DNA of 64,000 bases from Bryobacterales bacterium (GTDB lineage Bacteria; Acidobacteriota; Terriglobia; Bryobacterales; Bryobacteraceae): contig CANFEY010000014.1 in assembly GCA_947446025.1 (NCBI GenBank), positions 1 to 64,000 of the forward strand. Direction: 5' to 3'. Positions within the stretch are counted from its first letter, which is position 1, and the number at the start of each line of letters is the position of its first letter. The notes beneath the pieces are model-generated. The model was given only the letters and a program-made list of their open reading frames with translations, had not been told where the DNA came from and searched no databases. Shown in pieces: positions 34,845 through 42,740 of this stretch. A program made the translations under genes and the position numbers.

Positions 34845-35458
34845 TCCACGCCCTGCGCCAATCCATCGAGCCCATCGAAGCTGCCTTCGCGCGCCTGTGG
34901 CCCGAAGCCAAGCTGCAAAACCTCATCGACGACAGCCTCTCGCGCGACCTCGCCCGCACCGGCACCCTCGATGAAAACATGGTGCTGCGCTTCCTCACCC
35001 TGGGCCGCTACGCCAAAGCCACCGGAGCAGACGCCATCCTCTTCAGTTGCTCGGCGTTCGGACCCGCAATTGACGCCGTCGCACGCGACCTCTCGCCCTT
35101 GCCCGTCCGCAAGCCGAACCAAGCCATGATTGCGCAAGCGGTCGAGCACGGCGGCCGCATCGCCATTGTGTCCAGCTTTCAGCCCACGCTCCATTCCATC
35201 CCCGCCGAGTTTCCCGCAGGCACACAACTGGTCCCCATCTTCGTAGAAGACGCAATGGCCGCCCTCGCTGCGGGCGACACCTCCACCCACGACCGTCTAG
35301 TGGCCGAAGCCTGCCACGACGCCGACGCCGACGTCTTCGCCCTCACCCAATTCAGCATCGCCCGAGCCGCCCATGCAGTCGCCGCCGCTACCCGCAAGCC
35401 CGTCTTCACAACTCCAGACGCCGCCGTCCTCGACATCAAGTCAGCCGTAGTATCATAA
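34829..35458 (+). CDS. Asp/Glu-racemase-family protein
   Basis: A 209-residue protein of the aspartate/glutamate racemase superfamily with a GTG start inside the AraC gene. The first catalytic position is kept as ILFSCSAFGPA (Cys). The second loop reads ALTQFSIARAA with no Cys, unlike true racemases that use two. One-Cys members include decarboxylases and isomerases such as arylmalonate decarboxylase-like enzymes, so a racemase name would be unsafe. The overlap with the regulator implies coupled expression. Confidence 0.75.
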   Translation: MRISLIHALRQSIEPIEAAFARLWPEAKLQNLIDDSLSRDLARTGTLDENMVLRFLTLGRYAKATGADAILFSCSAFGPAIDAVARDLSPLPVRKPNQAMIAQAVEHGGRIAIVSSFQPTLHSIPAEFPAGTQLVPIFVEDAMAALAAGDTSTHDRLVAEACHDADADVFALTQFSIARAAHAVAAATRKPVFTTPDAAVLDIKSAVVS

Positions 35459-35463
35459 ATTCC

Positions 35464-36288
35464 ATGCAAACCCGCCGTCAGATGCTCGCCTTCGCCGCCG
35501 CTTCCCTGCTGACCACCCGCGCGCGCGCCCAGCAGAAACTGCTTCCCCTTAGGAACTCCGGCCTCGACCATATCTCCATCACCGTCCCCGACGCCGTCAA
35601 GGCCTCCACCTTCTATGGCCGCATCTTCGACCCGCAAGTCTTCCACGAACGCACCGGCGTCCAGCGCTTCTACGTCCGCCTAGGCTCCGCCTACATCGCC
35701 TTCGGCCCGCAAGCCAACGCGACTCCCTACATCGACCACATCGCCGCCGGCGTCATCGACCTCCAGGAAGACAAATTCGGCGACCCCTCGGTCAAAGCCG
35801 AATTCACCGCCGCCGGCATGGTCGCCCCTCCCGGTGCCATCACCCTGGTGCCCGATCCCGACAACCTGCGCACGCAACTAGTGAACGCAACACACGGCCT
35901 GTTCGATACGCTGATGCCCGGAGGCCGCGTCACCACTGACCCCGCCGCCCTCATCCCCATCGGCCTCGACCACATCATGATCTCCGTCACCGACGTAGAA
36001 AAATCCGCCGCCCACTACCGCAAGCTGCTGGGCCCGGAAGCCTCCACCGAACGCAACCCCCAACGCGTGTGGTTCAAACTAGCCGACACCCGCATCGGCC
36101 TCGAAGCCGCCCCCGCCGGCCAAAAACCCAGCTTCTCTCACTACGGCGTCAAGGTAGCCGGCTTCAACAAATCCCAAGCCACCGCGCGCCTCGAAAAGCT
36201 CGGCATCAAAGTGGAACCCGGTGCAGAAAAAGACACCCTCCGCTTCCGCGACCTATACAACCTGTCGGTCGAAGTCATCGGCGGCTGA
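35464..36288 (+). CDS. Exported VOC-superfamily protein (two glyoxalase-like modules)
   Basis: A 274-residue protein with a Tat-like signal (MQTRRQMLAFAAASLLTTRARA), though the twin Arg lacks the full SRRxFLK motif. Two VOC modules follow: LDHISITVPDAVKASTFYGRIF (about 34-150) and GLDHIMISVTDVEKSAAHYRKLLG (about 165-270). VOC pairs bind a metal and carry out isomerase, dioxygenase or lyase chemistry; the metal-binding His (LDHI) repeats in both modules. It is 5 bp after the racemase-like gene and probably in the same transcript. Confidence 0.8.
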   Translation: MQTRRQMLAFAAASLLTTRARAQQKLLPLRNSGLDHISITVPDAVKASTFYGRIFDPQVFHERTGVQRFYVRLGSAYIAFGPQANATPYIDHIAAGVIDLQEDKFGDPSVKAEFTAAGMVAPPGAITLVPDPDNLRTQLVNATHGLFDTLMPGGRVTTDPAALIPIGLDHIMISVTDVEKSAAHYRKLLGPEASTERNPQRVWFKLADTRIGLEAAPAGQKPSFSHYGVKVAGFNKSQATARLEKLGIKVEPGAEKDTLRFRDLYNLSVEVIGG

Positions 36289-36297
36289 TCCCTCAGC

Positions 36298-36681
36298 ATG
36301 ACGACCGCGTCCCTTGGGAACACCTTCGCGGTTTGCGCAACATTCGCATCGTTCTTCCAACTCGCACTTGTGTGCGGCGCGCCATGGGGACGATTAACAT
36401 TGGGAGGCAAATATCCCGACCGCTTGCCTGTGCGCCTCCGCTTCGTCGCGGCGTTCTCGGCAGTTCTGCTCGCGGTGTTCGCCCTGGTCGTCGAAGTCCG
36501 TGCGGGAGTGATCGGTGCGCCGTGGCAAGCCCTATCGCGGAATCTCATCTGGGTGGTGGTGGCGTACTGCGCCCTCGGAACGCTGGCCAACGCGATCACC
36601 CCTAGCAAGTGGGAGCGTGTCCTGTGGCTTCCCGTTGTGCTCGTCTTGCTGATTACAAGTCTTCGCGTTGCGGTTAGTTGA
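36298..36681 (+). CDS. Four-span membrane protein, unknown function
   Basis: A 127-residue hydrophobic protein with predicted spans near 10-27, 48-68, 80-98 and 107-125. A conserved-looking SLGNTFAVCATFASFFQLAL start and PSKWERVLWLP loop are visible. It follows the VOC gene by 9 bp on the same strand and may close that transcript. No family name can be given. Confidence 0.6.
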   Translation: MTTASLGNTFAVCATFASFFQLALVCGAPWGRLTLGGKYPDRLPVRLRFVAAFSAVLLAVFALVVEVRAGVIGAPWQALSRNLIWVVVAYCALGTLANAITPSKWERVLWLPVVLVLLITSLRVAVS

Positions 36682-36692
36682 TCGGCCGCCTC

Positions 36693-37244
36693 CTACCGGA
36701 CCCCAGCTTCCTCAATCTTGCTCTTCAGCGTAACCAAGTCCTGCTCCAGCTTAGGCGTCGAGGAGGGCGTGGCCACCGGCTCCAGCAAACGCACCATCCA
36801 CATCGTGTAGTGAATCCGGCTCTCCAACTGCACCCGCGTAAGCCCGCCTCCAAGGTCCGTCAACTGGTAGCTTTGCGACCCCGTGAAGAATCCCGGAAGA
36901 GCAACGTCAGCGGAGAAATGCCTCGGCGGATCATACGCCGTCGACACCGATTCGATCCGAACCAACTCCGACGACCCCGGCTCGTTCATCAACACCACCG
37001 TCTTGCGCCCAACGCCGTTGACCTCGGAATTGAGCACCTCAACGCTCGTCACCCATCCTACCCATTGCTTGAACTTGTCCGGCTCCTCGATCCATCGCCA
37101 TACTTGCTCGGTAGGCGCGCTAATCTCAATCGAGGCGAGAGAGAGGCCGGCGTCTTCGCGCTGTCCCATCAGCGCCAACACCGCCACCAAGAGCACAAGC
37201 ACTCCGACGGTGCCTGCGAGAACGCGAACCAACCACTTCTTCAT
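36693..37244 (-). CDS. Membrane-anchored SRPBCC-family protein
   Basis: A 183-residue protein with an N-terminal membrane helix (MKKWLVRVLAGTVGVLVLLVAVLALMG), then a START/SRPBCC fold: LASIEISAPTEQVWRWIEEPDKFKQWVGWVTSVEVL, RIESVSTAYDPPRHFSADV and GGGLTRVQLESRIHYT. This fold binds hydrophobic ligands. The ATG at 37244 overlaps the preceding stop (ATGA). It is the third gene of the PadR operon, which suggests induction by a small molecule sensed by PadR. Confidence 0.8.
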   Translation of the reverse strand: MKKWLVRVLAGTVGVLVLLVAVLALMGQREDAGLSLASIEISAPTEQVWRWIEEPDKFKQWVGWVTSVEVLNSEVNGVGRKTVVLMNEPGSSELVRIESVSTAYDPPRHFSADVALPGFFTGSQSYQLTDLGGGLTRVQLESRIHYTMWMVRLLEPVATPSSTPKLEQDLVTLKSKIEEAGVR

Positions 37245-37723
37245 ACGGCCGCCTTTCTGCTTTGCGCCAACACCATTCCGGCTGGAAGAGCCATTACTCC
37301 TGCGATGAGGTGTGGAAACGCACGTGACCCTTCCAACACTGCGGCGCACCCCAGCACTCCAAGCGCGCACAAAGCGAAGCCCCGCAAGCGCTGCCGTGAC
37401 AGCATCGCGCCTATCAACAAGGAGGCAACGTTGCCCGGATAGAATCCCGGTACAGGCTCCACGCACAACCAGTCGAACAGGAAGCTCCACAACCAAAACA
37501 TCGCAACCGCAGAGGGAGCCAACAGGACAGCCGTGCTCGCCGCGCCCTTGAGTAGCCGCCACCCGACAGAGCGCGCAAGCTGGCTCGCGTACCACCACCA
37601 GGCATGCGCAACACCAACCTCACGCCGACGCAAACTGAACTCCTCACGCAGGTCCCCTGCAACGCACTCGGCATCCGCGTGCCCCGCCAACAGGAAAAGC
37701 ACATGGGAGAAAGATCGCGTCAT
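37241..37723 (-). CDS. Membrane protein with permease-prefix-like N-terminus
   Basis: A 160-residue protein. The start (FLLAGHADAECVAGDLREEF with WWWYASQLARSV) is like the 'permease prefix' segment that precedes FtsX-type ABC permeases in Acidobacteriota, where such genes usually follow PadR regulators. Here no permease follows; instead there are four hydrophobic spans (about 58-75, 85-100, 108-125 and 130-150). Both ends overlap neighbours by ATGA. It may be a stand-alone remnant of such a transporter or a distinct small membrane protein. Confidence 0.65.
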   Translation of the reverse strand: MTRSFSHVLFLLAGHADAECVAGDLREEFSLRRREVGVAHAWWWYASQLARSVGWRLLKGAASTAVLLAPSAVAMFWLWSFLFDWLCVEPVPGFYPGNVASLLIGAMLSRQRLRGFALCALGVLGCAAVLEGSRAFPHLIAGVMALPAGMVLAQSRKAAV

Positions 37724-38058
37724 CCGATCACCTCCGGCAGCGGGTACGCCAATCCCTGGGTCATGCGCGCCATTTCGCCGCGTGTCCGGTTCAACGCCTG
37801 AACCCCAGCGCCCGTTACCCGAAACGTCCGTTTCGCGCGCCCGCCGCGTTCCGGCGTTGCATCGCCGAGTTCGGACGTAACCAACTCCTTCGCAGCCAAC
37901 CGCTCCAACGTAGTGTAAACAGCGCCGATGGTGACATCCCGCCCCGTGCGTGCAGCAATCTCACGCCGCACCCGCATGCCGTACGCATCGTCCCTGAGCC
38001 TCACAATCGCAAGCAGCACCAGGTGCTCGAATTCCCCTAATGTATCGCCCTTCGCCAC
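37720..38058 (-). CDS. PadR-family transcriptional regulator
   Basis: A 112-residue winged-helix repressor (MAKGDTLGEFEHLVLLAIVRLRDDAYGMRVRREI, then TIGAVYTTLERLAAKELVTSELG). It is the short PadR-s2 type with a dimerising C-terminal helix. It starts with GTG and overlaps the next gene by 4 bp, so it probably controls its own operon. The start codon lies only 9 bp after the -10 box, with no ribosome binding site, so the mRNA is probably leaderless. Confidence 0.92.
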   Translation of the reverse strand: MAKGDTLGEFEHLVLLAIVRLRDDAYGMRVRREIAARTGRDVTIGAVYTTLERLAAKELVTSELGDATPERGGRAKRTFRVTGAGVQALNRTRGEMARMTQGLAYPLPEVIG

Positions 38059-38067
38059 TGTTTCTAC

Positions 38068-38096
38068 ATAATAGATAAAATGCCCCGGCGCGTCAA
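38068..38096 (-). promoter_or_regulatory. Promoter of the padR operon
   Basis: On the minus strand TTGACG (38096-38091) and TATTAT (38073-38068) are 17 bp apart, a strong sigma-70 layout. Nine bases later comes the GTG at 38058. Confidence 0.6.
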
Positions 38097-38443
38097 TATG
38101 ACCTCGTCGACCGGAACGCCGATCACCACAAATCGCAAATCCAAAGCACCCGCGCCGTCAGTCACATACCACTCTCATCCACACCCATCCCCGCTCCCGC
38201 GCGTTACCCTCCAACCAAGCAACCGGGTGTTGGTCTTGCACAGTACCGGTTGGCCAAAGCCGCCAAGTCCTAGGAAACGACGCGTGCACGGTAAAAGTCC
38301 TCGGGCACGAGGGCACTGAATGATTCAAGTCGAGCGGTGTCAGCGAAAGGATACCTCGAGTAGGGGCGATCACCTCTACAAAACAGTGCGCGCACTGAAA
38401 AGAACGAACTTGGGGCGAAACAAAAGGGCGGACGAAGGCGAAC
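38097..38443. other. Gene-free stretch between padR and lhgO
   Basis: About 350 bp holds no convincing gene; a short forward frame inside it has Pro/Lys/Thr-rich codons and no homology I recognise. There is no tRNA-like fold. The only structured part is the palindrome at 38384-38397. Confidence 0.5.
38384..38397 (-). terminator. Candidate terminator after lhgO
   Basis: CAGTGCGCGCACTG is a perfect palindrome that folds as a 5-bp stem with a CGCG loop. On the minus strand it is followed by TTTTGT and sits about 46 bp after the lhgO stop. The stem is short, so this is tentative. Confidence 0.4.
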
Positions 38444-39640
38444 CTAAGCCCCCATCCGCCCCGTCACCATCTCCGCCAACTCCGCTCCGATCGCCAGCGA
38501 GGACGTCGCCCCAGGACTCGGCGCATTCACCACGTGCAGTTCGCCCTCGCCTTCCACGAAGTCGAAGTCGTCCACCAGCGTGCCGTTCGGAGCCATCGCC
38601 TGCGCCCGCACTCCTGCACCTCCCGGCATCAGATCTTCCTCGCGAATCTCCGGCACCAGCTTCTGCAACGACTCGCAAAACATCCGGCGGCTGAAGCTCC
38701 GCCGCGATTCGTCCCAACAGGTCCGCCCATACTTCCGCAGGAATCGCCACAGCCCCGGATAGAGCAGCGCATCCGCCGTATCCGCCACGCTGACGATGCC
38801 CTTCCGATACCCCTCGCGCGCCAGCGCCAGCACCGCGTTCGGACCCGCTTCAATCCCGCCGCCTATCCGCCGCGTGAAGTGTACGCCCAGGAATGGCAGC
38901 CCAGGATCGGGCACGGGGTAGATCAAGTGCTTCACCAGAAACTGCCGCTCCGGCCGGATGAGGAAATACTCGCCGCGAAACGGCACGATGCGCGACGCCC
39001 GAGGCCGCCCCGTCAACGCCGCCACCCGGTCCGAATGCAGCCCCGCACACGTCACCACGAAATCCGCCGCCGCAGTCCCCTTCGTGTGCTCGATGCGCCA
39101 CTCCGCCCCATCGCGACGGATCGCCGTGACCTCGGCCCCGGTCGTCACGCTACCCACCAGCCGAGCCAACGTCGCGCACACCGCCGGATAATCCGCGATG
39201 CCCTCCTGCGGCACCGCAATCGCGGCCAGCCCCGCGGCATGCGGCTCGATTTCGCGCAACGCTTCCTGACCCAGCAGCCGCAGCCCTTGCAGCCCGTTCC
39301 GCTGACCGCGTTCAAACAGCGCCTGCAACCTGGAGACCTCATCAGCCTCGGTCGCAACCACCAGCTTGCCGCAAATCTCGTGCGCGATCCCATGCTCGGC
39401 GCAGAACTCCGTCATCTGCCGGATGCCCGTTACCGCCAGCCGCGCGCGCCGCGAACCGGGCTTGTAGTACAAGCCGCAATGCAGCACGCCGCTGTTGTGT
39501 CCACTCTGGTGCCTCCCCACGCCGTCTTCTTTTTCGAGCAGCGTAACCTCGGCTCCCGGCAGCCGCTGCTGCAATCGCCAAGCCGTGGCCAACCCGACGA
39601 TTCCCCCGCCCACTACAACGATTCGCTTCACACTATTCAT
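38444..39640 (-). CDS. lhgO: L-2-hydroxyglutarate oxidase family FAD enzyme
   Basis: A 398-residue DAO-fold flavoenzyme. The dinucleotide site is IVVVGGGIVGLATAWRL, followed by LLEKEDGVGRHQSGHNSGVLHCGLYYKPGSRRA, a signature of LhgO/YgaF. GEYFLIRPER, LIYPVPDPGLPFLGVHFTRRIGGGIEAGPNAVLA and APSPGATSSLAIG near the C-terminus confirm the family. It removes L-2-hydroxyglutarate, feeding electrons to the respiratory chain. It is just downstream (1 bp) of the MFS transporter and likely cotranscribed. Confidence 0.93.
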   Translation of the reverse strand: MNSVKRIVVVGGGIVGLATAWRLQQRLPGAEVTLLEKEDGVGRHQSGHNSGVLHCGLYYKPGSRRARLAVTGIRQMTEFCAEHGIAHEICGKLVVATEADEVSRLQALFERGQRNGLQGLRLLGQEALREIEPHAAGLAAIAVPQEGIADYPAVCATLARLVGSVTTGAEVTAIRRDGAEWRIEHTKGTAAADFVVTCAGLHSDRVAALTGRPRASRIVPFRGEYFLIRPERQFLVKHLIYPVPDPGLPFLGVHFTRRIGGGIEAGPNAVLALAREGYRKGIVSVADTADALLYPGLWRFLRKYGRTCWDESRRSFSRRMFCESLQKLVPEIREEDLMPGGAGVRAQAMAPNGTLVDDFDFVEGEGELHVVNAPSPGATSSLAIGAELAEMVTGRMGA

Positions 39641-39641
39641 C

Positions 39642-40826
39642 TTAGCCGGACCGGGGTTTCCAGAACCTCAAAGCCAAACCGACCGTGAGCAGTTGCACGC
39701 TCACGATGAACGCCGCGCACGCCGCCCATCCATGCCAGTTCCAAAAGAACCCCGGCAACACCGCACCGGCGCTGCCGCCCAAATAGTAGAAGCTGGCGTA
39801 CAACCCCACCGCCAGTGCACGATTGCCCCGCGCCGCCATGCCGACGAATCCGCTGCCCGCCGTCTGCGCCGCGAACACTCCTGTCGAACAAATTGCCAAC
39901 CCCACGCCCACCGCCCATAGATTCGGAACAAACGTCAGCGCCACCCCCGCTACACCCGCCGCAATGCTCACCGTCAGCACCGCGCGCGCTCCAAACTTGT
40001 CGATCGCGCGCCCCGCAATCGGATTCACGGCCGCGCCCACAAGGTAGACGAAGAAGATCGAGCCTATCTCCGCCGGCTCCAAATGAAACGGCGGCGCGGC
40101 CAGATAGAAGGTGACGTACGTGAAAATCGCCACCAGTGAGAACAACACGCAGAAGCCCACCAGATAGGTTGCCAGCAACAACCGGTTGCGAAGGTGAGCC
40201 ATCACGGCAGCGGGAAAGCCCGCCAGGTCCAGCGGCGCGCGGACCGGGTTCCGCTCCGGCTTCAGCAACACGCTGATCGCCGCCGCGCCCGCCAGGCTCA
40301 GCACGCCCAGCACCACGAAGCTCCATCGCCAGTCGACGCGCGATGCCACTTGCCCCGCGATGAAGCGGCAGGAGAATCCACCCAGCACCGTCCCGCTCAC
40401 GTAGGCGGAGAGTGCCTTGCCCAGACCCTGCTCCGCCCACTCGTCGTTGATGTAGGCCACCGTTACCGAAAACACTCCGGGCGTGAACACGCCTTGCAGC
40501 AGCCGCCAGAAAAGCAGCGTGTACAAACCCTGAGACGTCGCCGCCAGCAGCCCGCACAAGGCCAGCAGAAACGCTGACCACACGATCACGGGCTTGCGCC
40601 CCAAGCGGTCCGCCAGCAACCCCGCGAACGGTGCAGATAGGGCGACGCCCAGCGCCGCTACGGTCACGGTGAGGCTCACCTCAACCGCGCCCACGTGGAA
40701 GACACTCTGCAGCAAAGGCAGAATGGGTTGGGTTGCGTAAAGCTGAAGAAACGCGCAAAACCCCGCGACAATCACGCCGAGGGTCCGCACGGAATTAGGA
40801 GTGGGTTTTGTCCCAGGGCCGCGCAT
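39642..40826 (-). CDS. MFS transporter (YnfM-like)
   Basis: A 394-residue 12-span major-facilitator protein. The motif-A-like loop is GLLADRLGRKPVIVWSA after the second span, with a matching GRAIDKFGARAVLTV in the second half. N-terminal TQPILPLLQSVFHV resembles the YnfM arabinose-efflux-like branch. The substrate is unknown. The ATG at 40826 overlaps the upstream gene by 32 bp. A GTG at 40790 would remove the overlap and still keep all spans. It precedes lhgO in one operon. Confidence 0.9.
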   Translation of the reverse strand: MRGPGTKPTPNSVRTLGVIVAGFCAFLQLYATQPILPLLQSVFHVGAVEVSLTVTVAALGVALSAPFAGLLADRLGRKPVIVWSAFLLALCGLLAATSQGLYTLLFWRLLQGVFTPGVFSVTVAYINDEWAEQGLGKALSAYVSGTVLGGFSCRFIAGQVASRVDWRWSFVVLGVLSLAGAAAISVLLKPERNPVRAPLDLAGFPAAVMAHLRNRLLLATYLVGFCVLFSLVAIFTYVTFYLAAPPFHLEPAEIGSIFFVYLVGAAVNPIAGRAIDKFGARAVLTVSIAAGVAGVALTFVPNLWAVGVGLAICSTGVFAAQTAGSGFVGMAARGNRALAVGLYASFYYLGGSAGAVLPGFFWNWHGWAACAAFIVSVQLLTVGLALRFWKPRSG

Positions 40827-41238
40827 GCGCCACGGCGTCGCGATCTTTCACGCGGTCATACAGGTGGTCGTCGCAGGTGGTGCCCAGGGCTTTGTTGTAC
40901 AAGCTGGTCATGCCCAGCCCTTCGCGCAAGTCCTCGTCGAACGCATGCAGCGCCTTCAACTGTTCAGCCTGCGCCGGCAGTTGCTTGCCCGAAGCGGTCT
41001 TCAAGAACATCTGGTAGCCGCCGTGGACCAAGTGGGCGATCTCACTGCCGACAAGAATCCCGGCCTTGCCGATGCTCACCTTCCCCCCGCCCGCGTCCTC
41101 GACGTTGGCGGCACAGCCATTACGCGTAGCCAGCGGCTTACCCGCGGCATCGCGACCGGTTTCAAACCCGAATTGCTTCAAGTTCGCCAGGCGGCTGTCT
41201 AAAGTGTATTCTTGCGGTTTTTCTCGGCGGAAGAACAT
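40795..41238 (-). CDS. Conserved hypothetical protein
   Basis: A 147-residue soluble protein, MFFRREKPQEYTLDSRLANLKQFGFETGRDAAGKPLATRNGCAANV onward, with no signal peptide or membrane span. VSIGKAGILVGSEIAHLVHGGYQMFLK and LREGLGMTSLYNKALGTTCDDHLYDRVKDRD look conserved, and the paired Cys/His/Asp in the tail could bind metal, but I know no function. AGGAAG lies 5 bp before the ATG. It is the first gene of the MFS-lhgO transcript. Confidence 0.7.
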   Translation of the reverse strand: MFFRREKPQEYTLDSRLANLKQFGFETGRDAAGKPLATRNGCAANVEDAGGGKVSIGKAGILVGSEIAHLVHGGYQMFLKTASGKQLPAQAEQLKALHAFDEDLREGLGMTSLYNKALGTTCDDHLYDRVKDRDAVAHARPWDKTHS

Positions 41239-41260
41239 AGGAACTTCCTAGTATAACCCG

Positions 41261-42613
41261 TTAGCCGCCCAACTCCACCCGGATCGCTTCGGCGATGCCG
41301 TGCGCCCAATGATCCACGCGGTCCTGCGTGGGACCTTCCACCATCACCCGTGCCAGCGGCTCGGTGCCGGAGAAGCGTACCAACACCCGGCCGGCGTCTT
41401 TGAGCTCGCCTTCCGCCTCCGCGATCAGCGCCTTCACTCCAACCAGTTCCTCCAGAGGACGCCGCTGCTTCACCCGCACGTTGACCAACAGCTGCGGGAA
41501 AATCTCCAGTTCCGCCGTCAGCGCATCCAGGTCCTTGCCGGACTCGCGCACAATCTGGCAGATACGCAGCGCCGTCAGCAGCCCGTCACCGGTCGTCGCG
41601 AACTCGCGGAAAATCACGTGCCCGCTCTGCTCCCCGCCCAGCGGTGCGTTGCGCTTGATCATCTCTTCCAGTACGTATTTATCGCCCACCGGCGTGCGCA
41701 CCATCTCAATGCCGTGCCGCGCCAGCGCGATCTTCAGGCCGATGTTCGACATCACCGTCGCGATCACTTCCTTGAGGCCCTGCGTCTTCTTCAGCCAAAT
41801 CCCTGCCAGCAGCAACACCGCATCGCCGTCGACCGTCTTGCCCGAACCCGAGACAAACATCGCGCGGTCCGCGTCCCCGTCGAACGCCACGCCCAAGTCC
41901 GCGCCCGTTTCCAGTACGCGCGCCCGCAACGATTCCAAATGTTGCGAGCCGCAGTGCAGATTGATGTTGCGCCCGTCCGGATGATTGTGGATGCAGTCCA
42001 CCGTCGCGCCCAGCCTTCCAAACAGTGCGGGAGCCAGGTGCGTCGCCGCGCCATTCCCCGGATCGACGACAATCCTGATTCCAGCCAGCCCCCCCGGCAG
42101 CGTATCCGCCAAGTGCTCCACATACGCATGGTCCAAGCCTTCATCCACGCTCAGCAGCATCGGCGAGGGCTGTTGATCCGAAGCCGCCCACTCAAAAACG
42201 TGCGCCTCCAGCAAATGCTCCTGTGCATCCGGCAGCTTGAAGCCGGAATGATCGAAAATCTTGACCCCGTTATCGTGGTACGGATTGTGTGACGCCGAAA
42301 TCATCACGCCCGCCGCAAACGGGCCTTTGGCCGCCACGTAGGCGAGCCCTGGAGTCGAGATCAATCCCGCGAACCGCGCCTTCACGCCGCCTTGCGCCAG
42401 TCCACCCGCAACATGCTCCGCGATCCACGGACCCGATTCGCGCGTGTCCATACCGATCACCACCTCCGGGTCATCCGGATTTGGGCCAACATGGTTTGTC
42501 CCAATCCACTTCGCCAACGCAACGCCGGCCGCGAACATGGTCGCCCGGTCCAGCGGATACTCGTCCGCCCGCCCCCGGATTCCATCGGTGCCAAATAACT
42601 TTCGTTCACTCAT
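41261..42613 (-). CDS. glmM: Phosphoglucosamine mutase
   Basis: GlmM (450 residues) interconverts glucosamine 6- and 1-phosphate for peptidoglycan and LPS precursors. The phospho-Ser loop is MISASHNPYHDNGVK (Ser108), the magnesium site is DGDADR, the sugar loop is GGEQSGH, and the phosphate-binding tail is VRFSGTEP. It follows cdaA with a tiny CdaR-like frame between. In many bacteria CdaR and GlmM both bind and restrain CdaA, so this order is meaningful. Confidence 0.97.
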   Translation of the reverse strand: MSERKLFGTDGIRGRADEYPLDRATMFAAGVALAKWIGTNHVGPNPDDPEVVIGMDTRESGPWIAEHVAGGLAQGGVKARFAGLISTPGLAYVAAKGPFAAGVMISASHNPYHDNGVKIFDHSGFKLPDAQEHLLEAHVFEWAASDQQPSPMLLSVDEGLDHAYVEHLADTLPGGLAGIRIVVDPGNGAATHLAPALFGRLGATVDCIHNHPDGRNINLHCGSQHLESLRARVLETGADLGVAFDGDADRAMFVSGSGKTVDGDAVLLLAGIWLKKTQGLKEVIATVMSNIGLKIALARHGIEMVRTPVGDKYVLEEMIKRNAPLGGEQSGHVIFREFATTGDGLLTALRICQIVRESGKDLDALTAELEIFPQLLVNVRVKQRRPLEELVGVKALIAEAEGELKDAGRVLVRFSGTEPLARVMVEGPTQDRVDHWAHGIAEAIRVELGG

Positions 42614-42618
42614 AGTGT

Positions 42619-42738
42619 TCAGACCAGATTATCGGCATAAATCAGCCACAGCCATAGCAGCGCCGCCACGCCCAGACAGAGCAGTTTCCACGCGAAATTG
42701 TGGGTAAATAGGCGCTGCACAGTACGGGGCACGGCCAC
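42619..42738 (-). CDS. 39-residue CdaR/YbbR-like membrane anchor remnant
   Basis: This short frame begins with GTG 2 bp after the cdaA stop and ends 5 bp before the glmM start. It reads VPRTVQRLFTHNFAWKLL followed by CLGVAALLWLWLIYADNLV. That is the classic YbbR/CdaR N-terminus: a short cytoplasmic segment 'F..N..lKllsL' and one membrane helix with LLWLW. The periplasmic YbbR domains that normally follow are absent; glmM starts at once. It is either a translated micro-regulator or a leftover. No ribosome binding site is obvious, but coupling to cdaA is possible. Confidence 0.6.
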   Translation of the reverse strand: MAVPRTVQRLFTHNFAWKLLCLGVAALLWLWLIYADNLV

Positions 42739-42740
42739 GA

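Noticed and set aside
35464-35530. VOC protein taken as a certain Tat substrate
   Set aside because: Twin Arg is present but the full SRRxFLK consensus is not, so Tat export is left as a possibility only.
38097-38443. Possible tRNA or small protein in the gap before lhgO
   Set aside because: I could not form an acceptor stem or T-loop, and the 79-codon frame there lacks a start signal and homology.
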